Source: Clostridium sp. SY8519 (GTDB lineage: Bacteria; Bacillota; Clostridia; Lachnospirales; Lachnospiraceae). Taken from it: a stretch of DNA of 64,000 bases. The translations under genes and the position numbers were made by a program. The stretch is from positions 2,604,501-2,668,500 of the forward strand of contig NC_015737.1 of assembly GCF_000270305.1 (NCBI RefSeq), read 5' to 3'. Below are positions 1-9,323 of the stretch, one piece after another. The first letter of the stretch is position 1, and every line of letters starts with the position of its first letter. The notes below the pieces were generated by a model. It ran no database searches. It saw only the letters and a program-made list of their open reading frames with translations, and was not told the origin of the DNA.

Positions 1-300
1 CCGGCAGCCGATGCAGCGATTGTAATCCACCAGGACCACTCCCTGTTCGTTCGTATAAGTAGCTCCCGTGGGGCATACCTTTTCGCAGGCAGGATTTTCA
101 CACATCTGGCAGGACAGAGGCAGAAATTCGATCTTGTAATTTCCATCCTTTCCCACGGCCGATTCATGATATTCCGCTCCCTGGGTAAACACCCGGTTCC
201 ACCAGGTTCCCGGCGGCTGCGCGTTATGCATATGACATACGACTGCGCAGGTCTGACAGCCGATGCATTTATCCAGATCTATTACCATGCCGTAGCGCAT
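1..300 (-). CDS. 4Fe-4S ferredoxin-type electron-transfer subunit of a molybdopterin oxidoreductase (partial, C-terminus outside window)
   Basis: Reading down the minus strand from ATG at 298-300 gives 100 codons, open to the window edge. The N-terminus carries the cluster CIGCQTCAVVC (Cys12, 15, 18, 22), followed by CQMCENPACEKVCP and the start of a third motif, CIGC. This is the layout of DmsB/NrfC-type subunits that bind four [4Fe-4S] clusters and pass electrons between the catalytic subunit and a membrane quinol subunit. The start overlaps the stop of the upstream catalytic gene by one base (TAATG), so the two are translationally coupled. The ferredoxin family is clear; the physiological electron donor and substrate are not. 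A membrane anchor gene would be expected just outside the window. Confidence 0.88.
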   Translation of the reverse strand, partial: MRYGMVIDLDKCIGCQTCAVVCHMHNAQPPGTWWNRVFTQGAEYHESAVGKDGNYKIEFLPLSCQMCENPACEKVCPTGATYTNEQGVVLVDYNRCIGCR

Positions 301-2888
301 TACTGATCACCAGCCTTTCTGTAATCTACCAGGCACTCATTCCACGCGGTATTCGGTGCCCACATCTGGGAAACAAAGTAGACCTCGTGAATCGGATTGA
401 TCCACGGATAAATCAGCGTGTTATAAGAAGTTCCATGGGTATACCGGCTCCACCATCCCTCTTCAAATATACACATCTGTGTCCGGATGCCCGGATCGAG
501 TACGGCTTCTGCCAGCAGTTTTCCCCGGTCATTGAAAACTTCCACCATATCTCCGGCAGCGATTCCCTTCTTTGCGGCATCCTCCGGATTCAGGTACACT
601 TTGGCGCTGTCATCCTGCAGTTCCCGCATCATCTCATTATTGGCGTGGGTGGAATGCACACGGTGGATACTGTTTCTTGTTACATATGTAAACGGATACA
701 GCTCCCTGGCCTTCGGATTCAGCTGATACTCCGTTTCCTCAAACGGCGGCTTATGGACCGGCAGGGATTCTCCCAGTTTGAGGAACATGTCTTCATCTTT
801 ATAGAATTCCATCCGTCCGCTTTTTACAAACTGGGCGGTTTTCGCCAGGGGAACCGGGTAGCTCTGCGGCGGAAACGGCACTTTGTCGTGAATCTGCTCA
901 TAAAACGCGATCCGTTTCCGTCCCGGGTTAGCGTGTTTGAATTTCACCGGACCTTTTTTCAGTTTTTCCAGCGTAACGCCTTCCAGTTCAAAGTTGCCTT
1001 TTTCCATCGTCAGTTTAATGACTTCTTCCGTCGCCTTGTCCGGATCCATATCTCCGTAAAAATATTTCTTTTTGTCTCCCGGATGGATACGGTCCGCCAG
1101 TTCCCGTACGATCCAGAGTTCATGTTTGCAGTCATACAGGGGCTTGATGGCCGGGTTCATCATCTGGATGTAGGGATGACAGGGGGTAGACACCAGTTCT
1201 TCCTTTTCATACCAGGATACTCCGGGCAGATTGACATGGGCATATCTGCTGGTTGTGGTCTGCTGGAAATCAAAGTTCACCACCAGCTCCAGATCGCCGT
1301 TTTCCACCTGCTGCCGCAGGATATTGTTCATATTGTGCTGATCAAAGGGATTGCAGCAGTATACCAGCCACGCTTTGATTCCATGCTTCGGATACGGACA
1401 GGTCATAGTCTCCGTCTTTCCCCTCAGCATATAGGCAAAGGACATTCCCGCTGCGGAACGGTTCGGCTCATCCGGCACGCTCCACCACTGCCCGGTACTG
1501 GAATACCGCAGCTTGTACTGTCCGGCATAGGTGGACAGGCCGTCCCCCAGATGTCCGTAATTCCCGGTCAGCGCGCAGAGCAGGGCCATTGCCCTTCCCT
1601 TCAGATCCCCGTGATACCACTGGTAATTGGAAGCTCCGTAAATAATATGCAGCGGTTTGACCGTGGCAATCTCCCGTGCCAGCCGCTTGATTTCCGAAGC
1701 CGGCATATCAGACATTTCTTCCACACGTTCCGGCGTGTATTCTGCCAGCATCTGTCTGGTCAGTTCAAAGGTCGGACAGCAGGTCACCGTCTTCCCGTTT
1801 TTCAGCGGTACCTTTATTTCTCCTTCCAGCTGCGTATTCAGCGGCAGATTCAGTTTTTCCGGATTTACCGTAATGAGCTTTCCGTTATAAGCCACATAGG
1901 CTTCCCGGTACTCCGGCATTCCCGCAGGCACAGACAGTCCTTTGACCTCTCTGGCCAGCAGACGTTTTTTCGTGTCTTTCCGTATCAGAAGCGGCATATC
2001 GGTATAGGTACGCAGGAAATCCGCATCATACAGTTTTTCATCCAGGATCACTTTGGAAAATCCGTTTGCCACTGCCGCGTCACAGGATGGCTTAATGGAA
2101 TACCACTCATCCGCCTTGGATGCGGTCGCTGTGAAGCAGGGATCAAATACCAGGACTTTGGTTCCGTTTTCCCTTGCTTCCGTCAGAAAATGGGCATCCG
2201 GAATACGGGTCTGCAGCGGGTTGGATCCAAAGACAATCAGATATTTCGCGTCTGTCCAGCAGTAGGTATCCAGTTCTTCACTTTGTACGCCGAAGGTTTC
2301 CGGCGCGGACATGGGAAGATCCCCGTTCATTTCATAACCACCCAGAACGCTGAATCCGTTCAGGGTCGCCAGGCGAATCAGCGCACCCTTGCATACATGT
2401 CCGGTACCTGCCACCTGAACGGTCACAGCCACCGACTCCGGGCCGTATTTTTTTATGATTTCCCGCAGTTTATCTCCGGTATAATCCAGGGCAGTGGTCC
2501 AGTCCACATTCTTATAGTCCGCCGGGTTTGTGGAACCCGGTTTGCCGACACGGATCTGCGGCCCTTTCATGCGCTGGGGGCCGTAAATTAAGTTGGAGTA
2601 GGACAGCCCTTTCAGACACCCCCGGGGATTATGCTCCGGGTCCTCATAATCCGATGCCTGTATGATATATTTGATCTCCTCATTCTGTACACATGCCTTC
2701 TGGCCGCATCCTCCGGTACAGTTGGGAGAACAGGTCGTTCTGACATACTTCAGATCCGGTGCTTCCGCCGCTGATGCCTGATGCTCTTCTGCCGCGTATT
2801 CAATTCCGCCTACAGCGGCAGCCGCCCCGGCGGCAGCAGAAGCTTTCAGAAATGATCGTCTGGTCATTTTCAGCTTATCTTCTAACAA
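300..2888 (-). CDS. Tat-exported molybdopterin oxidoreductase, DMSO reductase family catalytic subunit
   Basis: The product is about 862 aa if translation starts at TTG 2886-2888, which follows an AGGAGG at good spacing; the same frame is open further upstream to 3020. A twin-arginine signal (RRSFLK, about residues 10-15) and an Ala-rich h-region predict export outside the membrane. It is followed by an N-terminal [4Fe-4S] site with Cys53, Cys57, Cys61 and Cys91 (CSPNCTGGC ... NPRGC). The rest matches the bis-MGD catalytic fold in length and in its C-terminal molybdopterin dinucleotide-binding segment (near VYLNPEDAAKKG). Family membership (DMSO, nitrate, selenate and related reductases) is certain, but the substrate cannot be read from sequence. 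It is co-transcribed with the 4Fe-4S subunit at 1-300. Confidence 0.9.
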   Translation of the reverse strand: MLEDKLKMTRRSFLKASAAAGAAAAVGGIEYAAEEHQASAAEAPDLKYVRTTCSPNCTGGCGQKACVQNEEIKYIIQASDYEDPEHNPRGCLKGLSYSNLIYGPQRMKGPQIRVGKPGSTNPADYKNVDWTTALDYTGDKLREIIKKYGPESVAVTVQVAGTGHVCKGALIRLATLNGFSVLGGYEMNGDLPMSAPETFGVQSEELDTYCWTDAKYLIVFGSNPLQTRIPDAHFLTEARENGTKVLVFDPCFTATASKADEWYSIKPSCDAAVANGFSKVILDEKLYDADFLRTYTDMPLLIRKDTKKRLLAREVKGLSVPAGMPEYREAYVAYNGKLITVNPEKLNLPLNTQLEGEIKVPLKNGKTVTCCPTFELTRQMLAEYTPERVEEMSDMPASEIKRLAREIATVKPLHIIYGASNYQWYHGDLKGRAMALLCALTGNYGHLGDGLSTYAGQYKLRYSSTGQWWSVPDEPNRSAAGMSFAYMLRGKTETMTCPYPKHGIKAWLVYCCNPFDQHNMNNILRQQVENGDLELVVNFDFQQTTTSRYAHVNLPGVSWYEKEELVSTPCHPYIQMMNPAIKPLYDCKHELWIVRELADRIHPGDKKKYFYGDMDPDKATEEVIKLTMEKGNFELEGVTLEKLKKGPVKFKHANPGRKRIAFYEQIHDKVPFPPQSYPVPLAKTAQFVKSGRMEFYKDEDMFLKLGESLPVHKPPFEETEYQLNPKARELYPFTYVTRNSIHRVHSTHANNEMMRELQDDSAKVYLNPEDAAKKGIAAGDMVEVFNDRGKLLAEAVLDPGIRTQMCIFEEGWWSRYTHGTSYNTLIYPWINPIHEVYFVSQMWAPNTAWNECLVDYRKAGDQ

Positions 2889-3085
2889 ATCATTCTCCTC
2901 CTTTTTCATGCTCCAAAGCAGATTCCGCGTACATAGCTTCCCTGCTGTCTGCTTTTCCGTTGTAATCATTTTAGAAAAAAGCATAAAAAAAAGAATCGGG
3001 GGATTCCCTTTCCGTTCCATGGGGGATTCCCTCGATTCGATTTCATTTCTCTTCTGTTTTTTTGGTTCTGTCTGAAAAACAACTG

Positions 3086-4096
3086 CTAAAAATCTGTCAG
3101 GCTCCGCTCGCCCGGCTCATTGCGCAGGATCCCATCCTGCATGACCGTCTGCACATATCCTCTCCGGCGCAGAAATTCCAGACAGGCAACGGTCTCATTC
3201 ATCATTCTTCGTTTTTTCTGCTCAGAGGCCGGGATCTGCTTTTTCTGCTGTTTCAGAATACTCAGCAATAACTCATAGGCAGACAGGCCCGGACTCCGGT
3301 TCACCGTCTGATACAGCTGAAGAATCATCAGATAATACTGATTCCAGATGGCCTGAATCCGCCCGCGGTATTCCCCTGTCAGATCCCCGTGTCCCGGAAG
3401 CGCCCGCTTCACCATCAGCTCCTTCATATAATCCAGGCTGTCCAGCATCTTTTCCACCGCGCTGCCCCCTTCCGGCCAGAGTTCCACCGACGGCGTACCG
3501 TCGTACTGCAGCATATCGCCGGTAAAAAGCAGGCCTTCCTCCGGAAGGAGATAACAGATATGGCCCCGGGTGTGTCCGGGGGTATGAATTCCGCGAAGCG
3601 TCACTTCGCCAATGGGAATCTCCGCTCCGTTCTGCACCGGCTGATAATTCAGGTTCTGCTGTACTTCCTCCTGTATCTGCAGAATCTGCTCATAGACCCT
3701 GACCTGTTCCGGCGGAAATCCTTCCCGCAGATACAGACAGGTCAGAAAGCGTCTGGAAGATGTGCCGGTCAGATTCGGAAGATCCTGTGCGCCGATATAG
3801 ACCGGACATTTTTCCGGAAGAAACGACGGAATTCTGGTAAGCCGTCCCTCGTGGGCATGGGTAAACAAAAGCTTCAGCCGGGAGGGATCCACTGCCCATG
3901 CGTCCAGGCGTCTCTGTATTTCTGCCCGGGTCGCCCGTTCGTGAAGCGGAAGCCCGATAATCCCTGCCTCTGCCCCGCTGACCACCAGATAACAGTTGCC
4001 GATTCTTCCATCCGGTTCTTCATACCGGATACGCTCAATGACCGGCGTCTTTCCTACACACTCCGCCATATCCTCTGTGTCCTCTCTTTCAGGCAT
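3086..4096 (-). CDS. MBL-fold metallo-hydrolase-like protein with altered metal site
   Basis: This 336-aa protein has the metallo-beta-lactamase fold landmarks: HAH at 80-82, TPGHT with His175, TGD with Asp194 and ALPGHG with His236. The canonical HxHxDH motif reads HAHEGR, so the second-metal ligands Asp84 and His85 are replaced by Gly and Arg. The usual acidic residue in the strand before it is also missing (IIGLPL). The C-terminal 90 residues look helical and basic and resemble the winged-helix tail of RNase Z/LACTB2-like MBL proteins. Activity may be mono-metal, changed or lost. It stands alone between a Nudix gene and the molybdoenzyme operon. The family call is secure; the function is unknown. 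Confidence 0.75.
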   Translation of the reverse strand: MPEREDTEDMAECVGKTPVIERIRYEEPDGRIGNCYLVVSGAEAGIIGLPLHERATRAEIQRRLDAWAVDPSRLKLLFTHAHEGRLTRIPSFLPEKCPVYIGAQDLPNLTGTSSRRFLTCLYLREGFPPEQVRVYEQILQIQEEVQQNLNYQPVQNGAEIPIGEVTLRGIHTPGHTRGHICYLLPEEGLLFTGDMLQYDGTPSVELWPEGGSAVEKMLDSLDYMKELMVKRALPGHGDLTGEYRGRIQAIWNQYYLMILQLYQTVNRSPGLSAYELLLSILKQQKKQIPASEQKKRRMMNETVACLEFLRRRGYVQTVMQDGILRNEPGERSLTDF

Positions 4097-4215
4097 TCCG
4101 CCGAATTATCCTTTCTGCATGCGCACGTCTGTACAGCCGCGCAGAAGATATCATCTATCATACAGGAGTGTGCCAGAGGAAAAAAGAGGGAATCCCCCAA
4201 AAAATACTGAAATTT

Positions 4216-4695
4216 TTATGAAGAAACCGGGAGAACCGATACGCCGTCTACCCGGCACTCCGTGAGCGTATCCCCCCGGTAGGACAGCTTCATGGAAAAA
4301 AACGGATCCTGCCGCATCAGTTTCTTCAGAAAAATCCGATCCCCTTCCCACAGGTTCAGCGACCCGATCCGGGATTTCGGCACCCATTCCAGCTCCCCCT
4401 CATTGCAGTCCGTCAGTGTTCCGGTAAATCCATCCGCTGTATACAGGCAGATAAACTCTTCTTCATAATCCTCCGCCAGAAAGGTCAGAAATCCGCGAAA
4501 CTGCCAGCTGGTCAGCGTCAGCCCCGTTTCTTCCCTTACTTCCCGCAGCAGGCATTCTTCCGGCGACTCCCGATCCTCAAACTTGCCGCCGACACCGATC
4601 CATTTATCCCGGTTGATATCATTTTTCTTGGTGGTGCGGTGCAGCATCAGATAGCAGTCATTCTGTTCGATATAGCATAACGTAGTCATCAGCAT
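4216..4695 (-). CDS. Nudix hydrolase, MutT/8-oxo-dGTP diphosphatase type
   Basis: The product is 159 aa with a complete Nudix box GX5EX7REUXEEXGU, running from GKFEDRE through REVREETGL near residues 37-59. Such enzymes hydrolyse nucleoside diphosphate derivatives, and small MutT-like members clear oxidised dNTPs. The start ATG at 4693-4695 lies 8 nt after GGAG and 3 bp beyond the queA stop, so it is probably the distal gene of a queA transcript. A second in-frame ATG two codons later is possible. The exact substrate cannot be assigned from sequence. Confidence 0.85.
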   Translation of the reverse strand: MLMTTLCYIEQNDCYLMLHRTTKKNDINRDKWIGVGGKFEDRESPEECLLREVREETGLTLTSWQFRGFLTFLAEDYEEEFICLYTADGFTGTLTDCNEGELEWVPKSRIGSLNLWEGDRIFLKKLMRQDPFFSMKLSYRGDTLTECRVDGVSVLPVSS

Positions 4696-4698
4696 CGG

Positions 4699-5742
4699 CT
4701 ATTCTCCACATAAATCATCGGTAAGAAACATCGCGTCCCCAAAACTGAAAAACCGGTATTTTTCTTTTACCGCCTCCCGATACGCCGCAAGCACATGCTC
4801 TCTGCCGGCCAGCGCCGAAACCAGCATAATCAGTGTGGACTGGGGCAGATGAAAATTCGTAATCAGGCAGTCCATGACTTTAAACCGGTACCCCGGATAA
4901 ATGAATATATCGGTCCATCCGCTGCTTTCCTTCAGATTTCCCTCTTCATCCGCGGCAGATTCAATGGTCCGGCAGCTGGTGGTTCCGACACAGATCACCC
5001 GGCCGCCGGCCCTGCGGGTCGCGTTGATCTGTTCCGCGGCCTCTTTTGTAATGGAATAGTATTCGGAATGCATATGGTGTTCGGTCACTTCTTCCACCTT
5101 TACCGGGCGAAAGGTTCCAAGTCCCACATGCAGAGTCACTTCCGCGATCCGGATTCCGGCGTCCCGAATCTGCTGCAGCAGTTCCGGCGTAAAATGCAGG
5201 CCGGCGGTAGGTGCGGCAGCGGATCCGTCATATTTGGCATAAACCGTCTGGTAACGATTCCTGTCTTTCAGCTGGTGGGTAATGTAGGGCGGAAGCGGCA
5301 TCTGTCCCAGCTGATCCAGGATTTCCTCAAAAATCCCTTCGTAGGAAAACCGGATCAAGCGATTGCCCTCTTCCGCAATTGCCTCCACCTCTCCGGTCAG
5401 CAGACCGTCGCCGAAAATCACCCGGGCACCCGGCTTCATCTTTTTTCCCGGGCGCACCAGCGTCTCCCACAGATCTTTTTCTATACGCTTCAGTAAAAGA
5501 ATTTCAATCTGCGCGCCGGTGCCTTCCTTGACCCCGTACAGTCTGGCCGGTATTACCTTTGTGTTGTTCAGCACCAGGCAGTCGCCCGGTTTCAGATACT
5601 GCGGAATCTCATAAAACCTGTGGTGGCGGATCTGACCGGTATGTTTGTCCAGTACCATCAGTCTGGACGCGGAGCGGTCTTCCAGGGGGTCCTGCGCAAT
5701 CAGCTCCTCCGGCAACTCATAGTCAAAGTCTTTTACATTCAT
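4699..5742 (-). CDS. queA: S-adenosylmethionine:tRNA ribosyltransferase-isomerase
   Basis: The protein is 347 aa, the normal length for QueA. It transfers and isomerises the ribosyl moiety of SAM onto 7-aminomethyl-7-deazaguanine at position 34 of tRNA, giving epoxyqueuosine. Recognisable family segments are the N-terminal [13 protein letters not shown], the [10 protein letters not shown] motif near residue 180, and the C-terminal [10 protein letters not shown]. Translation starts at ATG 5740-5742 behind GGAG. The next step is done by QueH (23244-23924) and the precursor by the que operon at 50-53 kb, so the pathway is scattered over three loci. The call is secure. Confidence 0.97.
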   Translation of the reverse strand: MNVKDFDYELPEELIAQDPLEDRSASRLMVLDKHTGQIRHHRFYEIPQYLKPGDCLVLNNTKVIPARLYGVKEGTGAQIEILLLKRIEKDLWETLVRPGKKMKPGARVIFGDGLLTGEVEAIAEEGNRLIRFSYEGIFEEILDQLGQMPLPPYITHQLKDRNRYQTVYAKYDGSAAAPTAGLHFTPELLQQIRDAGIRIAEVTLHVGLGTFRPVKVEEVTEHHMHSEYYSITKEAAEQINATRRAGGRVICVGTTSCRTIESAADEEGNLKESSGWTDIFIYPGYRFKVMDCLITNFHLPQSTLIMLVSALAGREHVLAAYREAVKEKYRFFSFGDAMFLTDDLCGE

Positions 5743-5767
5743 GTTTGTTTCTCTCCAGTTTCTGTTT

Positions 5768-5825
5768 CTTTTAAAACGCCAGCAAAGCCGTGAACAAACG
5801 CAGGCATGCTTCGTCTGATCACGGC
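5768..5825 (-). terminator. Possible terminator/hairpin between pheT and queA
   Basis: On the minus strand AAGGCCGTGA pairs with TCACGGCTTT (10 bp, one G-U) across a loop of about 25 nt, directly after the pheT stop. The following bases are only moderately T-rich, so it may be a weak terminator or just a processing hairpin. Confidence 0.4.
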
Positions 5826-5835
5826 CTTGGCATCA

Positions 5836-8253
5836 TTATTGTCTTAAATCAATTCCCAGGGAATGCAGTCCGTCCATGATCTTTGTCATCAGGGACTGGA
5901 TATCTTCCTCTGTCAGGGTACGGTCTGCCGCACGGAACGTCAGCTTATAAGCCAGGGATTTGTATCCCTCTTTAACCTGCTCTCCTTCGTAAATATCAAA
6001 GAGCTCGATTTCTTCCAGTTTTCTGCCGCCCCGCTGCAGGAACAGGTTCTCGATCTCGCCTGCGGTCACTTCCTTCGGTACCATCAGGCTGAGGTCTCTG
6101 GTTACTGCCGGATATCTGGCAATGCCGGTGTATTTCTTATCGAAGTTGACATACAGCATCAGCGACGGCAGATCCACGACGGCAAGCAGCGCCCGCCCTT
6201 TCATGCCGTATGCGGCAATCACCGTGGGATGCACTTCTCCCAGCCAGGCAATCGGCTGTCCGTCATAATATACTTCCGCCTGCCGGCCCGGATGCAGATA
6301 GGGCCGTCTGCCTTCTGCCCGGTATTCTCTGCGTTCCTTCAGTCCCAGCTGGTCAAAGAGTTCTTCCAGCACACCTTTCAGATCGAAGAAATCGCCGTCT
6401 CCATACATGCCGTAAGTCAGCTGCATGCGCTCATCCGGCAGTTCGGTCAGCGGAAGGGCCTTCGGGATGTAGATATTGCCCATTTCGTACAGGCGGCAGG
6501 TTTTGTTTCTTCGGTTGTAGTTTGTGGCCAGGGAAGTCATCATTCCGTTGACGGAAGAGGTACGCATGATACTGTAATCCTCTCCCAGCGGATTGGAAAT
6601 CACAATCGCCTGACGCAGGGGATCCTCCGCCGGCAGAAGCAGCCGGTCAAACACCTTCGGACTCTCGAAGGAATAACACATGCCCTGGCTGAATCCGCAG
6701 AATTCTGAAACTTCCCGCACTTTTGCCTCTACCCGCAGTTTGAAAGAAAGTCCGCCGGCTGTGGCCTCTCCGCTCGGCAAAGTCTCCGGGATTCTATCGT
6801 AGCCGTAGAAACGCGCCACTTCTTCCGCAATATCCGCGTCCCGCAGCAGATCCTGCCGCCAGGAGGGGCAGAGGATTTCATTGGTTTCGGGATCATAGGT
6901 CAGATAGACACGGGTCAGATATTCCAGCATTTCCTCTCCGGTCAGATCGGTTCCCAGAAGGGAATTGATCCAGTCCGGCTCAAAGGGAATCCGGTGTCCT
7001 TCTTTTTTCACCGGATACACGTCCACCGCGCCGCCGACTACTTCTCCGGCGCCCAGCAGCTCAATCAGATAGCAAGCCCGGTTCATCGCTTCCATGGCGA
7101 GGTTCGGATCCAGACCCTTTTCAAATTTTGCAGACGCGTCGGTACGAAGTCCCGCCTTCCGGCTGGAAAGACGGATATTGGTCCCGTCAAAGCATGCCGC
7201 CTCAAAGAGCATGGTTTTCACCTGATCCGTAATCATGGAATTCTCGCCGCCCATGATGCCGGCCAGTCCGATGGGCTTTTCACTGTCACAGATCATCAGC
7301 ATGGAATCGTCCAGTTTCCGTTCCTGGCCATCCAGTGTGACAAAGGTCTCACCGGCAGTTGCCCGGCGCACCTGAATCTCATGTCCGGCAATCGTATCCA
7401 GGTCATAGGCATGCATCGGCTGGCCCATTTCCTCCATGACATAATTGGTGATATCCACGATATTGTTGATGGGCCGTATTCCATGGGCTGCCAGGCGGTG
7501 CTGCATCCAGGCCGGCGAAGGCGCCAGATGAATGTTTTTTACGACACGGGCCGTATAGCGGGAGCACAGATCCGTATCCTGTACGGATACCCGGATGTAG
7601 GAATTCACGTCTTCTGCGTTTCCGGTCTCCTTAATTTCCGGTGCCCGGTATGGAAGCTGAAAAGTAGCGGCTGCCTCCCGGGCAATTCCCATAACGGAAA
7701 AGCAGTCCACACGGTTGGAGGTGATCTCATATTCGATCACGGCGTCGTCCAGTCCCAGATAGGCCGCCGCGTCTTCTCCCACCGGCGCGTCTTCCGGGAA
7801 AATATAGAGGCCGTTTTCCGGCGCGTCCGGATAGAAATCCCTGCTGGAACCCAGTTCTTCAATCGAACACATCATTCCGTCGGATTCCACGCCTCTGAGT
7901 TTTCCTTTTTTAATCCGAATGCCGCCCGGTGTCCGGGAGCCGTCATGTCCGCCGGCCACTCTTCCGCCGTCCAGCACTACCGGCACTTTTGCGCCCTGCA
8001 CAGCGTTCGGCGCCCCGGTGACAATCTGGATGGTCTCTGTTCCGATATCCACCTGACAGATCACCAGTTTGTCCGCATCCGGATGGGGCGCGATCTCCCG
8101 GATCTGTCCGATTACAATTTTGTCCAGATCCTCGTTCAGCACCGTAAAGCCCTCGCCTTTGGATCCGGACAGCGTCATCGCGTCCATATATTCCTGCGGG
8201 TCTTTGTCAAGTCCCGGCACATATTCCTTTATCCATGATAATGAGGTAACCAT
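5836..8253 (-). CDS. pheT: Phenylalanine--tRNA ligase beta subunit
   Basis: The product is 805 aa, the expected full length of bacterial PheT. The N-terminal tRNA-binding OB domain (about residues 40-155) is recognisable from IVTGAPN and VPVVLDGG. The B3/B4 editing domain includes PMHAYDLD and GIMGGENS. A B5 domain and a C-terminal anticodon-binding FDX-ACB domain (ARYPAVTRDLSLMV onward) follow. With PheS it forms the alpha2beta2 synthetase that charges tRNA-Phe in the cytosol. It lies 15 bp after pheS with its own AAGGAG. No T-box leader is present in front of the pair. Confidence 0.98.
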   Translation of the reverse strand: MVTSLSWIKEYVPGLDKDPQEYMDAMTLSGSKGEGFTVLNEDLDKIVIGQIREIAPHPDADKLVICQVDIGTETIQIVTGAPNAVQGAKVPVVLDGGRVAGGHDGSRTPGGIRIKKGKLRGVESDGMMCSIEELGSSRDFYPDAPENGLYIFPEDAPVGEDAAAYLGLDDAVIEYEITSNRVDCFSVMGIAREAAATFQLPYRAPEIKETGNAEDVNSYIRVSVQDTDLCSRYTARVVKNIHLAPSPAWMQHRLAAHGIRPINNIVDITNYVMEEMGQPMHAYDLDTIAGHEIQVRRATAGETFVTLDGQERKLDDSMLMICDSEKPIGLAGIMGGENSMITDQVKTMLFEAACFDGTNIRLSSRKAGLRTDASAKFEKGLDPNLAMEAMNRACYLIELLGAGEVVGGAVDVYPVKKEGHRIPFEPDWINSLLGTDLTGEEMLEYLTRVYLTYDPETNEILCPSWRQDLLRDADIAEEVARFYGYDRIPETLPSGEATAGGLSFKLRVEAKVREVSEFCGFSQGMCYSFESPKVFDRLLLPAEDPLRQAIVISNPLGEDYSIMRTSSVNGMMTSLATNYNRRNKTCRLYEMGNIYIPKALPLTELPDERMQLTYGMYGDGDFFDLKGVLEELFDQLGLKERREYRAEGRRPYLHPGRQAEVYYDGQPIAWLGEVHPTVIAAYGMKGRALLAVVDLPSLMLYVNFDKKYTGIARYPAVTRDLSLMVPKEVTAGEIENLFLQRGGRKLEEIELFDIYEGEQVKEGYKSLAYKLTFRAADRTLTEEDIQSLMTKIMDGLHSLGIDLRQ

Positions 8254-8268
8254 TTTCCATTTTCTCCT

Positions 8269-9288
8269 TTAGAACTGTTTTAAGAAACGAAGGTCATTTT
8301 CATACAGCAGACGCATATCGTCAATCTCATATTTCAGCAGCGCGATACGCTCCAGGCCGACGCCGAAGGCAAATCCGGAGTACTCCTTCGGATCAATTCC
8401 CACCATTTCCAGCACATGGGGATGCACCATACCGCAGCCGAGAATCTCGATCCAGCCTTCCCCTTTGCAGAACCGGCAGCCGGATCCGCCGCACTTAAAG
8501 CATGTCACATCCATTTCCGCGCTTGGTTCGGTAAACGGAAAATGATGGGGACGGAATTTGACTTTGGTATCTTTTCCGAACAGTTCCTGGGCAAACACTT
8601 TCAATGTGCCCTTCAGATCCGCAAATGTAATATTTTTATCGATTACCAGGCCTTCCACCTGATGGAAGGAGGGGGAATGTGTCGCGTCCACTTCATCCGC
8701 CCGGAAGACACGTCCCGGCGCAATCATACGAATCGGCAGACGTCCCTGCTCCATCATATGAATCTGTACGGAAGAAGTCTGGGTACGCAGAAGGATGTCC
8801 TTGTTGATGTAAAAGGTATCCTGCTCATCCTTTGCCGGATGGTTGGCGGGAATGTTCAGTGCCTCAAAATTATAGTAGTCATATTCCACTTCCGGGCCTT
8901 CCACTACTTCATAGCCCATGCCGACAAAAATCCGTTCTACTTCTTCCAGCGCGATGGTATTCGGATGACTGTGTCCCACCCGGTTCTTCGGCGCCGGAAG
9001 TGTCACGTCGATCGTCTCGTTATCGAGGCGGCGCAGCAGTTCCTGCTGCTCCATTTCCCGTTTTCTGGCATCCAGCTGGCCTTCAATTTTTCTGCTGGCC
9101 TCATTGACCATCTGCCCCACTTTCGGGCGGTCCTCCGGTGCCACATCCTTCATTCCTTTTAATACCGCTTTTAATGTGCCCTTCTTTCCGAGCACAGACA
9201 CCCGGACTTCATTCAGGCTGTTCAGATCCTCTGCAGCGGCAATCTGAGCCATTGCCTCATCCAGAATCTTTTTCAGTTTTTCTTCCAT
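8269..9288 (-). CDS. pheS: Phenylalanine--tRNA ligase alpha subunit
   Basis: The 339-aa protein has an N-terminal coiled coil (about residues 1-85) and a class II synthetase core. Motif 2 and its surroundings are visible (HPNTIALEEVERIFVGMG, then RTQTSSVQIH and RVFRADEVDATHSPSFHQVEG), as is motif 3 near the end (GFAFGVGLERIALLKY). It is the catalytic subunit for phenylalanylation. A GGGAG sits 7 nt before the ATG. The gene starts only 35 bp after the yihY-like gene, so it probably shares its transcript. Length and motifs are complete. Confidence 0.98.
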   Translation of the reverse strand: MEEKLKKILDEAMAQIAAAEDLNSLNEVRVSVLGKKGTLKAVLKGMKDVAPEDRPKVGQMVNEASRKIEGQLDARKREMEQQELLRRLDNETIDVTLPAPKNRVGHSHPNTIALEEVERIFVGMGYEVVEGPEVEYDYYNFEALNIPANHPAKDEQDTFYINKDILLRTQTSSVQIHMMEQGRLPIRMIAPGRVFRADEVDATHSPSFHQVEGLVIDKNITFADLKGTLKVFAQELFGKDTKVKFRPHHFPFTEPSAEMDVTCFKCGGSGCRFCKGEGWIEILGCGMVHPHVLEMVGIDPKEYSGFAFGVGLERIALLKYEIDDMRLLYENDLRFLKQF

Positions 9289-9323
9289 AAAAACTCTCCC
9301 TGTATGCTATCAAAATACTTTTT

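Noticed and set aside
9289..9323. T-box leader in front of pheS
   Set aside because: Only 35 bp separate yihY and pheS, and no specifier or antiterminator motif (TGGNACCGCG-like) is seen there or before yihY.
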